From positions 156,040-220,039 of the forward strand of contig WHVA01000160.1 of NCBI GenBank assembly GCA_015179125.1: 64,000 nt of DNA. The letters are read 5' to 3'. Source of the stretch: Gautieria morchelliformis. Its lineage: Eukaryota > Basidiomycota > Agaricomycetes > Gomphales > Gomphaceae. Positions 20,610 through 33,599 of this stretch are shown in pieces. The notes under the pieces are model-generated. The model searched no databases. It saw nothing but the letters and a program-made list of their open reading frames with translations, and was not told where the DNA came from. The translations under genes and the position numbers were made by a program. How positions within the stretch are numbered: position 1 is the first letter of the stretch; each line of letters starts with the position of its first letter.

Positions 20610-23600
20610 TAGCATAGAACATGAGAGAGACTATCATGTATATACCGAAGGTTTAGAAAATAATGTATTAATAATCCGGTATCTCCCCTTAGCTATATTC
20701 GGCTTCCGGCTAAAAGCCGGTTTTTAACCAAGCCAAGCTGCGGTTCCTCGGCTTGGCTTAGAGCTATAATTAAAATAGCCGGCTTTGGTAAGCGTGGCTC
20801 GGCGCTAAGCCAAAGCCGCGCCGCGGCAACACCAATTAGAACGACCAAATGGTGTTAAGAATGTTTATTAGAACCCGTCGGTTCTAGTAGACTAGCTGGT
20901 AAAATCCACAACTAGATTTGCGGTTCGTTCTTTAACCTGCTGCTTCAGCTCTGTCAATTACGCGCGATACATGTCGCTTGGACTGTTTGTAAAACATACT
21001 ACGCTCGGACTTTTTGGCGGACCCTTTCCCCGCACTCTACAGTAGTCATGCGAGGCGTCTGAACTTCCTGCGTGGCAAAACGTAGGCAAACCTTTCCAGG
21101 GACCACGGGGGAGAATCATCTCGGACTAATCTCAGGGGATCTAGAAAACACCACTTCGACTCAGCAATTGAAACCCTGAGGCAGACGCCGTGAGGCGCTC
21201 AGTTTGGATATAAATGATGTGTATCAGCCGACTTTAAATAGCACACGTATACGGCCTGCTCTTCATCTCATCCAAGAGAACACATAATTCGAATAGCTAC
21301 GATAAGATCAGTACTAGCCTACTGTAATGTAACACAAATATACGGTGAACCTGACGTACACTGCAGATGAGAGTTGCCAACGGACATGAGATGTCATCCG
21401 AATATTCCCTGACCACCTCAGCCATAAGGTAGCAGTTTCCGTAATTTACTTGATTGGAAACCATGCGAGTAAGCAGTCGCGCCGAGTCGATTGATGCGTC
21501 CTGGAGCCTTAGTGGCGTTCAGATGCTTATGACCAGCCTTTCCCTTCATGCAGTTGATGGCATGAGCTTCGCTGTGAGAGTAAAGGACGAGGTAGAGAAA
21601 GTAAATACGAACACGTTTGAAAAGGCCGTTGGGAAGTGACGACCATCGTTTTTTCGTGCCAGAATGTGATTTTAACTTGGGAAAATAGTTGAGTGCTGAA
21701 GTGGTAAAAGATGATGATCCGCCGAGAAGGATTCGTGTGGCTAGCGACACATTTTGCGCTACATGGGCCAACATCCTCCACAGCTTGCGAAGGTTGGTCG
21801 CTCAGATAAATTGGTTCCGCGATCGAGTGTTGCCGCCGTTCGGCTTTGGCCGCCGAGCAATACTAACTGTACCAGTTGTGAATTCGGTGAATTTCCAGCA
21901 TTGATGCCAGGTTAACGTCTTCGCACGATTTCCCAATAAACGTACAGAGGATAGGGCAGTTCAAGGAGTCTTTCAAAATCCAAAAACCCGACCTGGCTCA
22001 GACGAATAGGAGCTACGTCCACCTTCCCTTCGACATTACTGCTATTAGGCAGGAGGAACAGGTCCGCGAATATAGGAGACTCCCGCACGACCATGTAACG
22101 GGAAATCTTCAACAAATGTATTTTGTACCTGAGTCCAGGACGGTAAGTTGAATGAAGGTTTGGGGCACTGGAGCTACATACTAACGAACTAAAAAGACAA
22201 CCCCATTTTCCAAATAGGTAGCGATTGGATTCTGCATGACGATGGAGCGCTTCAATCCCGCTGCCAGTTAGGGCTGGTGTCACGCTTCGGTTCTTTCCAA
22301 ACAAATGGAATTAGCGGCCAACCAAGTTGAAGGATGGACCACCTTGCGAAGAAATAAGTATAAAGGTTTCAAGCCTTGTGTGGGCCTTCAAGATGTCACT
22401 ACCTAGATGAAACTGCGTGCAAGTACAGTAATGTGATTCATTGATCCTAGGTGTCCCCTAGCACTGCGCAGGCCAAACTAGTCATGATCACCAGAGACGA
22501 GGCGCTCAAGTACTTCGAAACGTACGTACAAGATGAATTGAAGTTGATTCCGATCATCATCACCGGCAGTTTCCTGTTCCAGAATCAGTGCTGTAAGTGT
22601 CCCTCACACTTTCAATTGCCTCAGCACCGAAAGCGACACACCTAGGTTTCTACGCTGGAGGCGGCCCACTAAGCACTAAGAGCGAACCTCCTCTTCCCGA
22701 TCGCACACAAAACCGTCATTTTGCCACACGATCGTGCACGGTGTGAAGCATTGTGGGAGGGAGTTCGCCCACGCTCGCGAGTCGTTTCTCGTTGATGTCT
22801 TCTCACTCTGCTCTCTGGTCTAGCTTTGCTTTCGCTTTTGCTCGTTGCACTTCCCTCAACCTTCCTATGCTCGTTGCTTATTGCTCGTCACGTTGCTCAA
22901 GTCTATCCTTCCATCCATGGTATACAAAGAATAGATCATCCTTACGCTCACAGATCTCTTGAACCGATCCCAGCTCCGACTCGCAGGCCTTCATATATCA
23001 CTGTTCACGCACCGCTGGGAGCCTGCGATGTGCGCGTGTTCCGACTCGGAGTGATGTCGGGAAAGGGCCCAAGATGCAGGCAACTTGCTCACGTTCTCTA
23101 CAATCGGCGGGACGACGGTGACTCATGGGATCTCGGCTCTCGCTCCTGAGGGACCAGACACCAGACATTGTCACAAGTAAAATGTGGAATATCTTTATCA
23201 GAACTGATACTTCGAGTCCAGCAACGGAATACGCAGAATTTATTCCTGTTATGGCACCCCACTGCCATGGCGTCAGCCCTAATCCTGAACGTAGATTCCC
23301 GCCTTGTGAGCGATTTGCATTGACTACTTGTCACCTATACCTTCTATCTTCCTTTCTTCTTGATCGTCGTTTATTCACAGTCTTATTCACGCCACTCCAT
23401 TACAATGAGATCACCTATAATATTTATAATCCACTCGTCTGTTTATAAAGTCCAATGATCCTTTCTCGTTTCATCCTCCCTCGAAGTCCTTCCCTAACAC
23501 TAGCTTTCCCACCGGTTTAAGGTGTTTATGGACATCTTCAGCCGGGAAAGCTAGGGGATTTCGTGAGCCTATATACTTTCCTTACCTATGCCTGGTACCA

Positions 23601-24183
23601 TGTTCAAATGATTCTAACCCCCATGAACTCTTTCTCTTCCAATTTTACTTCGACAGACAACATTGAAGATATTTGTAAGATTTTTACTGTGTTCAGATAA
23701 TTTGTTGTAAGAATCTTAACAACCTTTCCCAGGGCAACCGTGTGTGTAATCAAGGCTCTTTTCCAAGCTTAGGCCGTGATACAAGCTATCAGAAGTTTTC
23801 CTCTAAAGCGTATCCAGATGCACAGCATCAAAGGAATATATCTTATTCCATATCGGCGAGGTAGGTCAATAGAACGTTCACCCTATGAGTTCTCTTTCCC
23901 AGCTGACCCAACCACTTCTAGACTCGTGATCAGTCTGTTTGATATTATGTGTCGAAACTTGTTACATATCGTAGATCGACAAGCTGGCTTCCCAGCATAG
24001 AACGCTTCGCCAGCATTCCTAAAGGCTCAGTCTCTCATTTCACTGACACAGTGGGTCGTCGTTGAAGGTAATATCCAAATAAAACTGACAGCCCACCTGT
24101 TGCATATAAGTACACTGTTATAAGAACATGTCAAGCTTTGTCCAGGCTGAAACCTCAACCTGTCAAACAATGACGCTGAAGGT
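20610..24183. other. Intergenic DNA with a GGCT-rich block, no intact gene
   Basis: At 20695-20820 there is a dense set of AAGCCGGCT/GGCTTGGCT words, similar to 3250-3410. Apart from the BTB remnant below, the ORFs in this span are short and unconvincing. An open stretch at 22484-22590 (ITRDEALKYFETYVQDELKL) followed by GTAAGT could be an orphan exon, but no partner exon is visible. Some of 22740-24060 may be untranslated or pseudogenic. Confidence 0.45.
21946..22130 (-). pseudogene. BTB/POZ-domain gene fragment
   Basis: The minus strand encodes RYMVVRESPIFADLFLLPNS, GKVDVAPIRLSQV and LDFERLLELPYPL, then a GTACGT donor. This is the pattern of basidiomycete BTB domains: a basic K-H start, S-xx-F-D/A-x-x-F, and an LDFERLL..YP end. 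BTB domains are protein-interaction modules. Neither the rest of the BTB fold nor a downstream partner domain could be followed, so I treat it as a remnant or an isolated exon. Confidence 0.55.
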
Positions 24184-25657
24184 TCAGCGAGCATTCTTCA
24201 CGTCTCCAATCCACGCCTCATTCTCTGCCGCCTCTTCCTCGTTGGCATACGTCGCAGCACGCCAGTTTTTACCATGCGCTTCTACATGCAGAAGATCGTG
24301 GCGGGAACTGAAAGAATAGACAGTGTTAGAGACCAGCAGCATATTCTCATCGTTTGACATACTAATTGCCCATGGTGTCCGCGACAAGCTTGACCTTGTC
24401 GATTTGATCGAGCGATATTTCTGCTATAACGACTTTCTCAATGCCCGGGTCGATGCGCTCAGTGAGTTCTGATCCATCAGGGCCATAAATCTAGAGATGC
24501 ATATTTTAATTTGTCAGCCACTGCAGCACCACCGAAAGAAAGGGAACCTGGAAACGCATTCAAGTACACGTACCACCGAGAATCCGCCACCAGGGAATTT
24601 GAACCAAGGAAATCCGGCCATTTTCATGGTACGTGCGCCTTCCTCACTTACGACCTGGCACGCTGTTAGCCCGAAACATCCACCTTCCATAGAGACCATT
24701 TGCGTCATTCTTGCTGATGCTTCTCCTGTCACGATAAAGGGGCAATTGCCGGTGCCAGGGGGAAAGGCGGGCCACCAACCGCCAACAAAGAGCTGGGGAA
24801 GCTGTGAGTAGAAGTGCGCTTTCAATGCGGGCTATGGGATACGGGGTTAGCCCTGCGACACAGATAACAGGTGAGACATGCCTGGATGTGCTCCCAACAA
24901 TTTAGTGCGCCAAGCCGACCGTAAGGTGTTTGAACAACATTGTGTATAGATTGCGCTGTCGCCCCAGAAGAATAAGATTACCTTTGGCGCAAAAAGATAT
25001 TATTGGACATGCCGCTTCCATCTCCGAAAATGGTCTTCTCGTAGTGCGTAGGTTTGATCTTGCGGCGGTGGTTGACGATTTCACCAGCGGCGGAGATGAT
25101 CACTTGAGCCTGGGATCACAACGAAAACAATTGTCGGGAAGCGCTCGAGAACCGTTCATAAAAACACACGATATAGATTGATCCTCCATCTCTCTCAGAA
25201 AAACCTAACACAACCCAGGACCCAGTCGCCTTCGCAGCGGCTTGAATCTCGGCCATCTCGGGAGAGTGCAACCCCATCGAATTTGCTTGGTACTTGGCAA
25301 GTACGTCGCTGGAGGCAAGGAAAGAGTTTGCCCAAGGTGTCCATGGATACCCTGGACTCGTCGTGTGCACAGAATCAGGTTCGAGTCCTACACGAGGAGA
25401 GTAAGACTCGAATGGTATCGCACCAGGGATAAACACCTCAGGAAATCCAATTATTTTGGCTCCTTCACCAGCGGCTTCGCCGATCAAGCGTATGGTCTTG
25501 TCGACACCGCCGCGAAGGTCCAGCCAGACGCTGAGTTAACAGGAGTGTAACGACCTCAGTGTAACGACAAAGAGAGCGATACCCACGGCTCAGCTTGTAT
25601 GGTGGCCACCTTGAATTTGAAGGTATCGCCATTGCTTGGAGTAAGGTTGACAGGCAT
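24184..25657 (-). CDS. Nitrilase (carbon-nitrogen hydrolase family)
   Basis: Eight exons (25657-25587, 25530-25424, 25351-25170, 25109-25013, 24955-24882, 24831-24574, 24490-24363, 24307-24184) join in frame to 346 codons, the usual nitrilase size. The catalytic triad is visible: Glu in [12 protein letters not shown], Lys in [17 protein letters not shown], Cys in [10 protein letters not shown]. The family hydrolyses nitriles to carboxylic acid plus ammonia; fungal relatives include cyanide hydratases, and I cannot tell the substrate. The ATG chosen precedes [10 protein letters not shown], the conserved first strand. Introns 4 and 5 both use GC donors (GCATGT). The C-terminal [15 protein letters not shown] follows the seventh intron. 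The product is probably cytosolic, as no signal peptide is seen. Confidence 0.9.
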
Positions 25658-25937
25658 CAAAGGATATGAGGGAGTGTCGAAGGGTCTTGAAAGAGGTTGA
25701 ACACAATGAGCCGGACCCAAAGATGGTTTCCCTTTTATACACTGAAGAGAGCGTACCGAACACATTCTCTCCGACTCGGAAAGAAGCTTTAGGCATGGGA
25801 CCCCACAAGATTGCTAGACGACTTCCTCAAGGCTTCCCTGGCACTACCGCTTGGCAGGTTTGTGGGGACGAGCTATTGTGGGTTGCTTCTGCAAGGGGAC
25901 CCTTGCTTGGCCGTGCTCTTGGTCTTTGAAGTCTTGA

Positions 25938-26062
25938 AATTTTTAATATAATCGTGTAATCCTTGAATCCAGCGAGCGCAGCAACCAGTTTTGTCAGCCT
26001 TGAAAATTTTATACAATCGTGTAATCCTTGAATCCGGCGAGCGCAGCAACCAGTTTTGTCAC
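25938..26062. repeat. Tandem duplication of ~62 bp
   Basis: CGTGTAATCCTTGAATCC, GCGAGCGCAGCAACCAGTTT and their surroundings occur twice in direct succession with few differences. It lies ~280 bp upstream of the nitrilase start and could affect its promoter. Confidence 0.85.
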
Positions 26063-27141
26063 TCCAGTCAACTCAAGGTGCGTCTCCTCAGAATCATATA
26101 TCGGGTGAATATAGAGAAGGGTGAATCTGTTCGGGCAACACCTTTCCGCCTTGATGCTGGATCAGAAACAGAAGTATGTGTGCGAGGCGAAATGAGGCTA
26201 GGAGAGAGTAGGAAAGCACGATTTCACCAGACGTTCGCGAAGACGGTCATGCGGCAGAAATCCAAACTGCCAGGTTCCCGGGTTTCGACATTTTCATATT
26301 CGCCGCCACGATACGCCTCACATGCCTGTCGCAAGCCCGAAGCGGACCTTGGTCTCTGGGAGACAGGCTTGATTAAGCTACTTGGGCGCCGCTCGAGCTC
26401 CTCCGTGGGAAATGAAACTTCCAAGACCTCACACCATAAATCTGCCGATCTGCGTACTATGGGATATGTCCAGGATCCTGGTGATGAGAAGTCGGTAAAG
26501 TCGATTGCCAGTTCGACCATACATTTGCAGGGCTATTACAATTGAAATAGGATCGACGGGGCCGAAAAATTCCAATATGGGGGCCAACATCTCCAAGAAG
26601 CAAGAGTGACATCTTTGAGCTTCACATAGATCAAAGTCAAACTTTGTTTACCTATATACTTCTGATATTCTTGCTAAATTTTGCACATCCTTCTGTGACG
26701 TTATGTTTGGTAATTATATATGTCGTGTGTAAAGTACTCACTTGAGTTGCTTTGACTGAATTTGGATGCGCAGTTGAAGGTGCCAGTCACACGACTCATC
26801 TTGGTGACACGCATATTCAATGATATCTCAAGAGTATGCATCGATAGGTTTTGAAAGACAATATTGAAAGTATTGTCAATGATCCACCAGCACAGTGTCC
26901 GGTAGCGGTCATAAGAAGTCACCCATTAATGACCTTCCTATATAACCCTGGCCTCGCTGTTTTTCAACCAACTCCAACTACAACGCGTGGTAGCAGACAG
27001 TTGTGTGCGCGTTGTGGACGGTGTTTGATTAATATTGCAAGCAGTCAGTCACGTGACAAGCGACTGCAGAACCCGCCCTCTCGTGTTTCAGTCAATCGTC
27101 AACCCTGAGTAAATTGAACTAAGCCCTATATATATCGTGCA
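26063..27141. other. Intergenic DNA, no supported gene
   Basis: Open stretches on both strands at 26220-26545 overlap each other and match no family I know. A minus-strand stretch starting MVELAIDFTDFSSPG is the more protein-like but has no supporting neighbours. The rest is AT-rich. Confidence 0.4.
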
Positions 27142-30100
27142 CTACACGGAGTCAAAGTGAATATCATAACCTTGGACATCTTTGTCCACCTGTATCATGT
27201 CCTCCGCAGGCGTACCTGAAGCAACAGCACCTGTACTCCGCCTTTCAGCTAAGAATGCTTCAATCTTTGCCTTCACTTCCACGTCTAAATGATGTACAAT
27301 GTCAGCGAAGGTTGCGAGCAAGAATGGTGGCAATTGAACCAACTTGAAACTACATCCTCTAATTTTAGTGGCATGCGATTGAATGGGTCACTTGCATCAG
27401 AGAGCAGGTGGGCCTTAATTGTCGATCGATCGACAACGGCCTTTGATGATGGCAATGTTACGGGGTCACGCATGAGCGTGTACATAAGTGGATCTAAGTG
27501 AACGTTAGGTTCTTTATATGCCCACAAAAGGGGTGCAACGCACCCAAGAATTCATCAGGAATTTCCCCAAGGTCATCTTCGGCCTCGATAGCCACCTTCA
27601 TCTCCTCCACTTTGAGGGCAAAGAGTCTTAGCTGTTCAATTTCCTCATCCGTCTTAAGGAATCTTCTTTTCGCAATGCCTGCCGCACGCTCGAACAATTC
27701 CTTCTTGTAACTCCTTCCCTCCCCAGCGACTGCCCTCACAAACTCGCCTTGGTCACTTAGGTTTAAGAAAACCTGCAGTATGTCGCTTAGAAGCTGGCGG
27801 GGATTAAACCTATACTTCTCGGGGTTCTTCACTTTCAGGTCTTGGCACTTAGGTCCAACCAAGGCGTCCAGATTATAATTTAACATCGCCGCAAGCCGGT
27901 CCACAATTTCGGGTGTCATGAAAGGCTGCTTCGTCTCCGCAGTAAACTCCTTGAGTAGTTCCACAGTGGATTTGCCAAGAGCTGTATATGTGGTGGCGGA
28001 ACCTTCCAGCTGGTGTAACAGGCGCTCTCGCTCTCGTCGTTGTACCTGTGGTATCGCAGCCCAGGTCTCCTGGTCTTCCATCTCCGTCTGAATGCCATAG
28101 ATTTCGGTAAGTTTGCTCAACGATTCGTCCAGTAGATATGTCACGTCGTTCATCATCAGATTGACAAAACGGACAAACTTGTCGAGATCGCTACATAAGA
28201 ACATGTAAGAGAGCGGAGAAGAGGCATTGTTATTCATACTTCGCTTGTGAACTAAGCGCTTCCCGATGGACAGGATTTGTCCAGACGGTTTTCCATATAT
28301 GGGCGATATGTCGTCTGGTTGGAGAGTGAGCGCTGACCACAGAGGCTGATGGGAAATAGCAAACCGTGTATCTGTGCCACATCGTCAGCTTCTCATACAT
28401 CCAGACCATATCAGACGCACCGAACTTATCGTAAAACTGGGTGTGAGTTCCTGTCGACTCGACCTCTGATAAGACTGAATCAACCGTATCACAACGTGAG
28501 CTATGCAAAAATTTACCAATATAAAACGATGTTAAACATGACATGAGGTGCTTGAGTGCGAGAGGATGCGAGTTAAGAATACCGGCCAGCAACCCATGGG
28601 ATTCGCGACCGTAGGCAATTGTCCCGTAAAAGAGAATCTAGTTAGCCATTGTCAGTGTTTTGGCTTGGGTAGTCAAGGAGAAATTTTACCTGCACGAGCT
28701 TTGACTTGAGGTACGGGTTTGTAATATACCAGGTTGATGATAAGAATGTTAGCACAAAGTCCACGAGCTCAGTCTTGCCCGATAGTTCAAGGCTCTGGGG
28801 CTGATGCCTACAAGGTTAACTTCAGCTGAACCGTCCCAATCGAAATCAGAGTCTCTGGAGTTACATCACGAGAAACAGATAGTAGTCGACGATATCTTCA
28901 ACAAAATATTCCGGTAACATCTTGAATGCTGTTGGTATCTCTTGAGGAAGTGGGAGCCTGTAAAGCCAAGGGGTTTGATGAGGTTTATAAGGCTATGCCC
29001 CGCAGAGAAACCCACTGAATGCCGGGATCGGGATGTCTCTTTAGCGGATCAACGAGGCGAATCAACCATATTGACAGGAAATTAGTGAACCCGATATTAC
29101 GATCCATGTATTCAGGATCCGTAAGCTGGACCTGATACGCGAAAATCGACTGGTGGATCTTTGCCATCTCATTCTGTGTGGCTCGATGATGACTCGAAGG
29201 CATATATTTATACGAACCAGAGAACGGACCTTGACTGCTTGGACTTGTGCATCAACCCGAGCCTGTGCGGGAGTCTGTGACAATAGTGAGTCTCATTACA
29301 ATAGAAATAGAGACTATCGTACTCCTTGCCAGGTCGTGTCTGCATTGATAGCGTCTAGATGCCGTTGCATGTGATCCAGTTCTTTTCCAAGTCCATCGTG
29401 TTCTTGTATTGTGCGTATTGGCCCATAATGGTTAAACGCTGCCGTAAGATAGAACACCTCTGAAATAAAGTTAGGAATATATGCATCGGCTATTCTATGA
29501 CCGTTAGCAGCAGTATCGTCTAGGAGTGTAAGCAACTTAACAGGAAGCCTCCTGCGAGCTCGCTACCCATTGTGCAGCTTCGTCACTGGTAGCCTTGAGC
29601 CGCGTCTCCTCGCTAACATCCAGCCGTTGCGACCGGCGGTAAAATTCGGGATCGACCCTATCCATCTAGATGTACGTGAGATCAACGACTCATCGCATAC
29701 TTATGGAAAGTCTAGAATTACCTTCGAGTACTTTGCGTCCATGAATGGCTCTGCGAATCGTAACAAGATGGTGTGCAAGTTTATCATGAATGCGTCGGAA
29801 GCGACCGTAGCGAAGTCGACCTAAATTACCTATCAGACATTGACATGGCGGCATGTAATGTTAGTACATTACCTGCATTCCGCCTCGTTTCAAATTAAGA
29901 TTTACCGCTCTGGCAAAATAAGCCAAGACGCCCTCGCGGGACGCGGGCGATGAGCGTACAATGGCGTTAAAGATTTGGAAAAGTGACATTTGAAGGCTCT
30001 TTAGTGTCCCACGCAGACTGGCATTCGATGTATCAACATCTTGCCGCGATCGCTTGAGTGGATCGGAAAAATATGTCGCAGCGATTTGTGGCTGTCGGTC

Positions 30101-31556
30101 ACGTGCCCATCAATCCAACGGGATGTAAACAAAAAAATTTCACTTACCCACTCGCGATTGAACACACCTAGCCTTAGAAGGGGTCCCATCAAACTGACGT
30201 GTTCGAATTGCGCTGGGCTAGCATTTTGGGGGCACCACTCATCAAAACGTGTAATGACGGATGCAACACCCTTGACACCAACAAGACAGTCAAGGGCAGA
30301 AATTATTGAACGCCATGCAACATCTCCACCTCCGAGACCCTCTGGGCGCTGGAGGGATGGATGGAAGCACAGAAGCCGAATAATTGGCCCAACAATTTCT
30401 TCAAGGCCATCATCCAGGAATCGCGAGGATAAATCTGTGAATAGTTCGGGCAGGTCTGTGGGCAGAAGGACTTGCGAGGCGGATGAGGACGGGCCGGAGA
30501 GGGGTGAGAATAGGGAGGAAAGGGAGAGGAACGTTGGTAGAAGCTCAGGAGCGCCAAGAGGTTTTCTAAAGAACATATGAGTCAGGAGTTTGGAAAAGGA
30601 CGAGGAAGTAGAACCCTGATGGTTGAGGAAACATCTCCGGGTCTTGCAGGCTGAGACCAATATAAGATATGATCAGCTCGCGGACTTTGTCGAGTCGGGA
30701 CAAAGCCGTATCCACTTCGGACTGCAAAAAGCCCTAAAATAGATCTCAGTATCCGTATCAACATGAAGGTACAAGGCTTTACCCCTTTGACCAGATTGGA
30801 ACGTGAAGTGTTAAGACGTTTCCAACATCCCGCAAGATACTCGAGTACAGTCTGTTGCTGGGGTAGAGATGCAAGAACAGGAAGGAAGTCAAGGTCATCC
30901 CTGTGACGTCCATTAATTTATAAGCTATCAAAGAAACCAAAGCGGGCGCACGACATGGCTTCGGGGTTGAGCTCAAGGCGAGCAATCAGTAGACGGTCTG
31001 AGATGTCTGATCGCAGTCGAACTGGCACATGGGCACCTACTTAGGATCATCAAGACTATAGTAGAGAATATGACGATGGAGATAGACGCACTCGGATATT
31101 CTGCTTCTAGTTCGAGCTGCAACTCCTTCAACCACACTAGATCATACGCTGTCTGTTCAGCCCTGCTCCTCTGAGAAGAAGTAAGCACTTCATAGTTTCT
31201 GAGAGGTGCAAATCGACCCACATCAAGGGTGACCTTCAGAACACTAGTCAACATGCCGTCCTCCCATGTGTCAACATCCAAGTGCTCATGTGGTGGCAAT
31301 GCCTTCCTTTTTAAGGGAGACTTGGTGGGTTCTACGTGAAGCCTTGGTGAAGGTTTCGGGATAGGCTTGGGAGGCGGAGGCGTCGAAGGAGTCGACGATG
31401 TAGAAGCCTGTGGCGCATTTGCCAGCTGTGAATGCTTTGCAAGCCGTTTCAGTCGAATCTGAGGAAGATTAAGCCTGACAATACCGATTGTGTGTGTATG
31501 GGACTTACCCTCTCAGCGTCATCTGCTGGGCCACGCGGAGGTTGAGGTTCGCTCAT
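27142..31556 (-). CDS. ufd2: Ubiquitin conjugation factor E4 (Ufd2-like, U-box)
   Basis: This multi-exon gene starts at [16 protein letters not shown] (31556), continues after a 50-bp intron with [11 protein letters not shown], and ends DIHFDSV. Ufd2/UBE4 extends short ubiquitin chains on substrates for Cdc48 and the proteasome. Landmarks in order: a Pro/Ser-rich N-terminus; [20 protein letters not shown]; the Ufd2 core with [19 protein letters not shown] and [56 protein letters not shown]; and a C-terminal U-box ([33 protein letters not shown]). About a dozen or more short introns interrupt it, and not all were placed. It is head to head with the Pop3-like gene, ~290 bp apart, so they may share a promoter. 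Confidence 0.9.
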
Positions 31557-31846
31557 CGTTGTGTTTTGACTGTGACCATTATATGTCACGCGCGTATAAT
31601 GAAGGCTCGTGTGAGCCAGGCCACCCAGCGAGCCCCCACGGGGGATCGCAAAGTAGTATTCAAGAGTGCTCTCGATAGTCCTTTCAGAGTACAATGGTGT
31701 GTCTCTGGCGCTTTGTTTTTGGGCTGTTTCATGAGCCCTAATCCTGCGAAAGGCCATATGTTCCAAATAACATCCAGAAGACGGCTCTCGCTTCCCTCGT
31801 TTCCATTCTAGCTGATGTTGGCGCATATCATACGGAACGTAGATCG

Positions 31847-32791
31847 GTGACCTTGAAGCGCAAGCGTGCAAGGAAAGAGCAAGAGAACGTGGCAAAGAGG
31901 CATAAGGCCAGTGACAACGGAGAATCCACGACCGTACAGAACGGGCAAGGTGAAAGAGACCCTGCGATGGATGCTGATAAAGAGCCTGAACTTCCCCAGC
32001 CGCCGCCAATTCTTGCTCATCTCACCATCGGCATAAACGAAGTAACAAAACGTCTTGAATACCAAGCCCAATCCCGACGTCTCCGTGCCTCCATCCACGC
32101 ACCTACCTCAGACTCCATCATGACTTCGCCATCTACTTCTAATCCTGACACGGAACGTGCCTCTATCGCGTATGTTTTTGTCTGCCGCGCCGACATTGAT
32201 CCACCACTTTTGGTTGCCCACGTTCCTGAACTGGTTGCCTCGTGCAATGCACCTGCTCCTTCTTGCAAGTCCCCACCCGTACATCTCATCACGCTTCCAA
32301 AGCTGGCTGAGGTCGCCCTCGCGGAGGCGGTTGGCTTACGACGAGTTTCAATTGTAGCACTTGACGTGCGTCTATCGTGCCATTTCACGTAGATCATTCT
32401 CATTCATAGTGTTTAGTCTGCAACGCCTTCACTTGCAACGGTCTCCTCGCTTCTTGCTGACATACAACCCCCCAGCGCCGCATGGCTCACTGGACCAGCT
32501 CCCCAACACGCTGCATCCCACATACCCACGCACATTAAACAGCTTCGCACTACTGCACCACGAGACATGCGAGCTGCTAAACAGGCGCGCATAGAGGGAC
32601 GGCGAGCTGCAAAGGAGAGGAACAAACTAAAAGCTCAGAGTAAAACCAATAACAGAAACAAGGAGACTAACAAGGAGACTCGGGTGAAAGCAGTCCGAAA
32701 GGTGAAGGTAAAGGCTAAACCATCCAAGAATAGAGTAAAAGTTGTCTCCGAGTCATCCACGGCGGGAGCACAGGATTTTCTGCCAGCATAA
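31847..32791 (+). CDS. pop3: RNase P/MRP subunit Pop3-like
   Basis: Two exons (to 32365, from 32417) join in phase to ~297 codons. A basic N-terminus (TLKRKRARKEQENVAKRHK) is followed by HLTIGINEVTKRLEYQAQ, then YVFVCRADIDPPLLVAHVPE and HLITLPKLAEVALAEAVGLR before VSIVALD and the intron. This arrangement matches Pop3, an L7Ae-like fold that binds the RNA of RNase P and MRP in tRNA and rRNA processing. The second exon ends in a very Lys/Arg-rich tail (KQARIEGRRAAKERNKLKAQ), consistent with RNA binding. The start is uncertain: the frame is open upstream of 31847 with no ATG, so a short first exon may exist, or translation may begin at the ATG at 31969. Confidence 0.75.
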
Positions 32792-32799
32792 TAACCCTA

Positions 32800-33288
32800 T
32801 CATACAATATCCAGTGGCGTTGCGAAACGCCTCCATATACGGTTCTTTTGTTCAGAGTGGCGCTTGGGAGGGAGATTACCAGGAAAGAGAGCAACGACAG
32901 AAAGAGGAAAACAATAACAATAATCCAGGCCTGGCCCAAAAGATCAGAAGACAGGACGATGCAGAGATGACGGCATGCAACAAGGCATATAATATAGCAG
33001 TTCGAATTCGGGGTCGACGGAATTATGTCTGGGGCCTGTAGCTGACCGCTCCCCGATGGGTACCAGTCGCTACTCCAGAGTGCTCTCATATGTCGAGCAG
33101 AGGCGGCCTGGAGAAGCTCTTTTGCTTGTTGACAGATGCATATGGCATAATTTTGCACGACTCGGGAATGACCCCGCAGAACTAATTTGCTTTCTACGGT
33201 TTGAATTGCATGAAATTGGCGGCCATCACTTCAATTGTCAGTCTCCTCATCGCTCTCCGGCTGGCGCGTGATGGGTTTGGCGGTGTCG
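32800..33288. other. Intergenic DNA
   Basis: A minus-strand open stretch with a hydrophobic run (IVIVFLFLSLLSFLVISL, ~32880-32935) has no family resemblance and no clear start context. I see nothing else. Confidence 0.35.
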
Positions 33289-33307
33289 TCAGCGACTTTT
33301 GAATGCC

Positions 33308-33594
33308 TCACAGGCTCTTTGCTTCTTCAACAATCTTTGCGGTATGCTCAGCCACCCAACGATTATCTTCACTTTCCTGTAGGTTCTTCTCGTGACTAAC
33401 CCATTTGAGAACGCTCGATACATCTCTCTGCCCTCGTCGCGATGCGTGCGATGGGACGACTCCTTGACAATGCAGGAATCGAAAAACGCGAGGATGCAAC
33501 CCAGTGGAACGCAGACTGTAAGCAAGAAAGCCAGCTCGCCAATCAGCAACATCGAGGCCGAAAAATCACAGATGCGAGGAAAGGCCGTCGACAA
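33308..33594 (-). CDS. Possible small single-pass membrane protein
   Basis: The first exon encodes MSTAFPRICDFSASMLLIG followed by a hydrophobic helix (ELAFLLTVCVPLGCILAFF). If a 41-bp intron (GTCAAG...GGGCAG) is removed, the frame continues into a charged tail (LKWVSHEKNLQESEDNRWVA, HTAKIVEEAKSL) and stops. That gives a product of ~80 residues with one membrane helix and a charged tail. Without splicing, the first frame runs to 33289 with a basic tail. I recognise no family. Both models are tentative. Confidence 0.35.
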
Positions 33595-33599
33595 TAAAA

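Noticed and set aside
25370-25400. tRNA-like T-arm word GGTTCGAGTCC
   Set aside because: It lies in a nitrilase intron/exon border. No acceptor stem, D-arm or anticodon arm can be formed around it.
26224-26545. Gene on either strand at 26.2-26.5 kb
   Set aside because: Overlapping open frames on both strands, with no family motif, start context or partner exons.
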